DNA of 64,000 nucleotides from Bradyrhizobium elkanii USDA 76 (GTDB lineage Bacteria; Pseudomonadota; Alphaproteobacteria; Rhizobiales; Xanthobacteraceae): contig NZ_CP066356.1 of NCBI RefSeq assembly GCF_023278185.1, positions 3,650,001-3,714,000 on the forward strand, read 5' to 3'. Shown here in pieces: positions 62,295-64,000 of the stretch. The notes below the pieces were generated by a model. The model was not told where the DNA came from and did no database searches. It saw nothing but the letters and a program-made list of their open reading frames with translations. Numbering within the stretch: position 1 is the stretch's first letter; each line of letters begins with the position of its first letter. Made by a program: the position numbers and the translations under genes.

Positions 62295-63278
62295 ATGAAA
62301 CGCCTGATCCTGACCAGTCCGTCCGGCCTCACCCTGGCACGTTCGGGGTTTGCCGAAGTCGCTGTTACATCTGCCTTTCGCTTTGTCGGTGGACCGCTGC
62401 CGTCGCCAGGAGAACTCGAGGCGTATTTCGGGTCGCGGTCGGACAAGAATCCAGTCGGACACTGGTCGCACTGGAGCGCGTGGGGCCAGGGATCTCAGGA
62501 TGCCAGGGCGCGCAGGGATCTTGCACTGATCGAATTTTGCGACCCTTACGAAGTGATCGAGCTTTGGTTCGATCCGGGCCCGGATGATCAGCTGCAGCTG
62601 ATCTGGATGCTCGATCATTTCCGGGCTTACCCGGCGATGGTCGACAAGTTGAAATTGCGGCTTGTCGCATTCGATCTGTTGACGATGCACGAGACGTGGC
62701 GTGGCTGGGACCAGGTGCCGCTTGTCAATGTCCGATCTGCGGACCTCGAGATCGCGAGCGCGTGTTGGCAGGCGTACCAGGCGACAACGCCGGAGGCGTG
62801 TTTCGATGTGGTGCATCGCGACCTGAGCGGGTTTCCCTTGCTGAGGCCGGCGCTGCTTGATCTGCTTCGTGATCTACCATCGAGCCGATCCGGACTGGGC
62901 GCGACCGAGATGCGGTTGCTTGAACTGGTCGCCGCCGGGTTCATGGGGACGAACGCGCTGTTCTACCTCCGCGGCTTTCGCCAGCGTGGCGTCTTTAACG
63001 ACATGGAAATCGGCAGGCTGCTCGAAGGCCTTGCGCATGGTCCGCGACCGGCGATTGCCGGGCTCGACGATGGCTTGCGCTCCATCGACCCGGATAATGC
63101 GCGACGTCGCCTGGAGGCCTTCCAGCGAAGCCGCTTGTCGGTGACGGAGTTTGGCAAGGCGGTGCTTGCTCACAAGGCGGACTTCACCGACCACAATCCG
63201 ATCAATCGCTGGTGGGGCGGCACGCACCTCACCAACGACAACCTTTGGCGCTGGAACCAGTCGCTGCGGAAGCTGTAG
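62295..63278 (+). CDS. DUF1835-like protein
   Basis: The 327-residue protein starts RLILTSPSGLTLARSGFAEV and has FRFVGGPLPSPGELEAYFGS and DLALIEFCDPYEVIELWFDP-GPDDQLQLIWML, a pattern shared with DUF1835 proteins of rhizobia. The C-terminal part (LGATEMRLLELVAAGFMG ... NRWWGGTHLTNDNLWRWN) is helical. Cytosolic, function unknown. ATG 62295 is used; the earlier in-frame start lies in the recA terminator. Confidence 0.7.
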   Translation: MKRLILTSPSGLTLARSGFAEVAVTSAFRFVGGPLPSPGELEAYFGSRSDKNPVGHWSHWSAWGQGSQDARARRDLALIEFCDPYEVIELWFDPGPDDQLQLIWMLDHFRAYPAMVDKLKLRLVAFDLLTMHETWRGWDQVPLVNVRSADLEIASACWQAYQATTPEACFDVVHRDLSGFPLLRPALLDLLRDLPSSRSGLGATEMRLLELVAAGFMGTNALFYLRGFRQRGVFNDMEIGRLLEGLAHGPRPAIAGLDDGLRSIDPDNARRRLEAFQRSRLSVTEFGKAVLAHKADFTDHNPINRWWGGTHLTNDNLWRWNQSLRKL

Positions 63279-63295
63279 CGCTGGCTCTTACCCGC

Positions 63296-63733
63296 CTATT
63301 GCCGCGCCAGCGCCTTTTCGCGGCTCGCGATCAGTGCCCGCAAATCCTCGGTCACCGCGACCGACTGATGGGTCTTCTGATCGGTCGCGACCCAGATGAT
63401 CTCGCCAGTGGCGCGCAGGTCATCGGAGCCCTTGGCAAAGATCGCGAGCGCAAGGTTGATCGAGGAACGGCCGATCCGCGCGACCCGTACGCAGACCTCG
63501 ATGTCCTCGTCGAACCGGATCGGCGCCTTGTATTCGACGACCGACTTCACGGTGTGAAAGTCGATCCCGGTCCGCGCCACTTCGCCGAGATAGTCATAGC
63601 CGAGCGCGCGAAAATATTCCGTGATCGCGGTGTCGAAATAGGTCAGGTAGTGGGCGTTGAACACCACGGCCTGCGCGTCGACCTCGGAATAGCGGACGCG
63701 GAACGGGAAATGAAACCAGAATTCCTCGCGCAT
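63296..63733 (-). CDS. Acyl-CoA thioesterase, 4HBT hotdog fold
   Basis: The 145-residue protein begins FPFRVRYSEVDAQAVVFNAH YLTYFDTA, the YbgC/4-hydroxybenzoyl-CoA thioesterase signature with the catalytic aspartate (EVDAQAVVFNAHY) in place, followed by the VEYKAPIRFDEDIEVCVRVA strand. Substrate chain length unknown. Converges with the DUF1835-like gene. Confidence 0.9.
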   Translation of the reverse strand: MREEFWFHFPFRVRYSEVDAQAVVFNAHYLTYFDTAITEYFRALGYDYLGEVARTGIDFHTVKSVVEYKAPIRFDEDIEVCVRVARIGRSSINLALAIFAKGSDDLRATGEIIWVATDQKTHQSVAVTEDLRALIASREKALARQ

Positions 63734-63840
63734 GTTTCCTCCTGCCGCGGGCGGCCCTCGCTATCGTTCGTCCCGCGGCCCGCTTCGACCGATGCAGGTC
63801 GCGGGCAAGCGAAGCGACGAGCTCTTTTCTTTGAAATGGT

Positions 63841-63864
63841 GGGTTGAGCCGCAGGGCTCAACCC
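63841..63864. terminator. Hairpin downstream of gcvP
   Basis: GGGTTGAGCC, loop GCAG, GGCTCAACCC: a perfect 10-bp stem 33 bases beyond the gcvP stop. There is no T-run on the minus strand, so strength is uncertain. Confidence 0.55.
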
Positions 63865-63896
63865 ATGCTTCGATGTCCGGATGAGGCGCGCCCCGG

Positions 63897-64000
63897 CTAC
63901 TCCGCCGCCTGCGCGTAGTCCTCGACCGGCGGGCATGAGCACACCAGGTTGCGGTCGCCATAGACGTTGTCGACGCGGCCGACCGGGCTCCAGTATTTGT
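63897..64000 (-). CDS. gcvP: Glycine dehydrogenase (decarboxylating), C-terminal end, partial
   Basis: The minus strand from the window edge encodes [33 protein letters not shown] and a TAG stop at 63897-63899. The [20 protein letters not shown] motif is the highly conserved end of the P-protein of the glycine cleavage system. Only about 34 residues are inside the window. Confidence 0.93.
   Translation of the reverse strand, partial: KYWSPVGRVDNVYGDRNLVCSCPPVEDYAQAAE

Overview
The window reads as chromosomal DNA of a Bradyrhizobium-like alphaproteobacterium (Rhizobiales). It is GC-rich with strong third-position GC bias. RecA has the 362-residue alphaproteobacterial form beginning [11 protein letters not shown], the flagellar export operon has the rhizobial order, a CckA hybrid kinase is present, and spacers carry many dispersed palindromic repeats. 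The assignment is inference from gene content and protein style, not from a search. No rRNA, tRNA or CRISPR array was seen.

Layout. 1-4.6 kb: two divergent paralogous GT87/DUF2029 membrane proteins (the first cut by the window edge), a secreted NTF2-like protein and a diheme cytochrome c. 4.9-8.7 kb: a 1270-residue exported TPR protein with a perfect CtrA-type box upstream. 8.7-15.6 kb: metabolic and regulatory genes (LysR, SDR, tautomerase, class V aminotransferase, VOC protein) and an MFS transporter gene interrupted by an in-frame amber codon. 15.7-16.4 kb: a higBA toxin-antitoxin cassette bracketed by 28-bp direct repeats derived from the end of fliP; higB has no start codon. 16.4-21.9 kb: fliP-fliO facing away from flgB-flgC-fliE-fliQ-fliR-flhB, with a CtrA-type box in the divergent promoter, followed by cckA (22.1-24.7 kb), the kinase that controls CtrA.

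24.9-35.5 kb: housekeeping and small exported proteins (Tim44-like, tandem DUF3606, GST, GFA, isoprenylcysteine methyltransferase-like, an ArsR/SRPBCC pair with a palindromic operator inside the promoter, a Kazal-type protein, class I fumarase, DUF429, YciB/IspZ). 35.5-38.6 kb: a membrane protein, a carotenoid oxygenase and a TetR regulator whose promoters share duplicated ATCTTTAC-N3-GTAAAGAT operators, which suggests a small local regulon. 38.6-38.8 kb: two adjacent hairpin elements. 39.6-42.4 kb: a SET-domain protein, then an NsrR-like Fe-S regulator divergent from a group III truncated hemoglobin with a 29-bp palindrome between them, consistent with a nitric-oxide response unit. 42.4-50.9 kb: regulators, a DsbA-family protein, NIPSNAP, GNAT, a caspase-like secreted protein and a PQQ-type dehydrogenase.

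51-54 kb is a scar region with an AT-richer orphan gene and a decayed IS1182-type element that keeps its inverted ends. 54-58 kb holds an HdeA-like protein, a PaaI thioesterase, an amidase and small exported or lipoprotein genes. 58.7-60.9 kb is a phage- or island-like segment of small orphan genes and a truncated transposase, bracketed by two diverged 147-bp direct repeats; the second copy ends directly at the LexA box and promoter of recA (61.0-62.1 kb). The window closes with a DUF1835-like protein, a 4HBT thioesterase and the C-terminus of gcvP.
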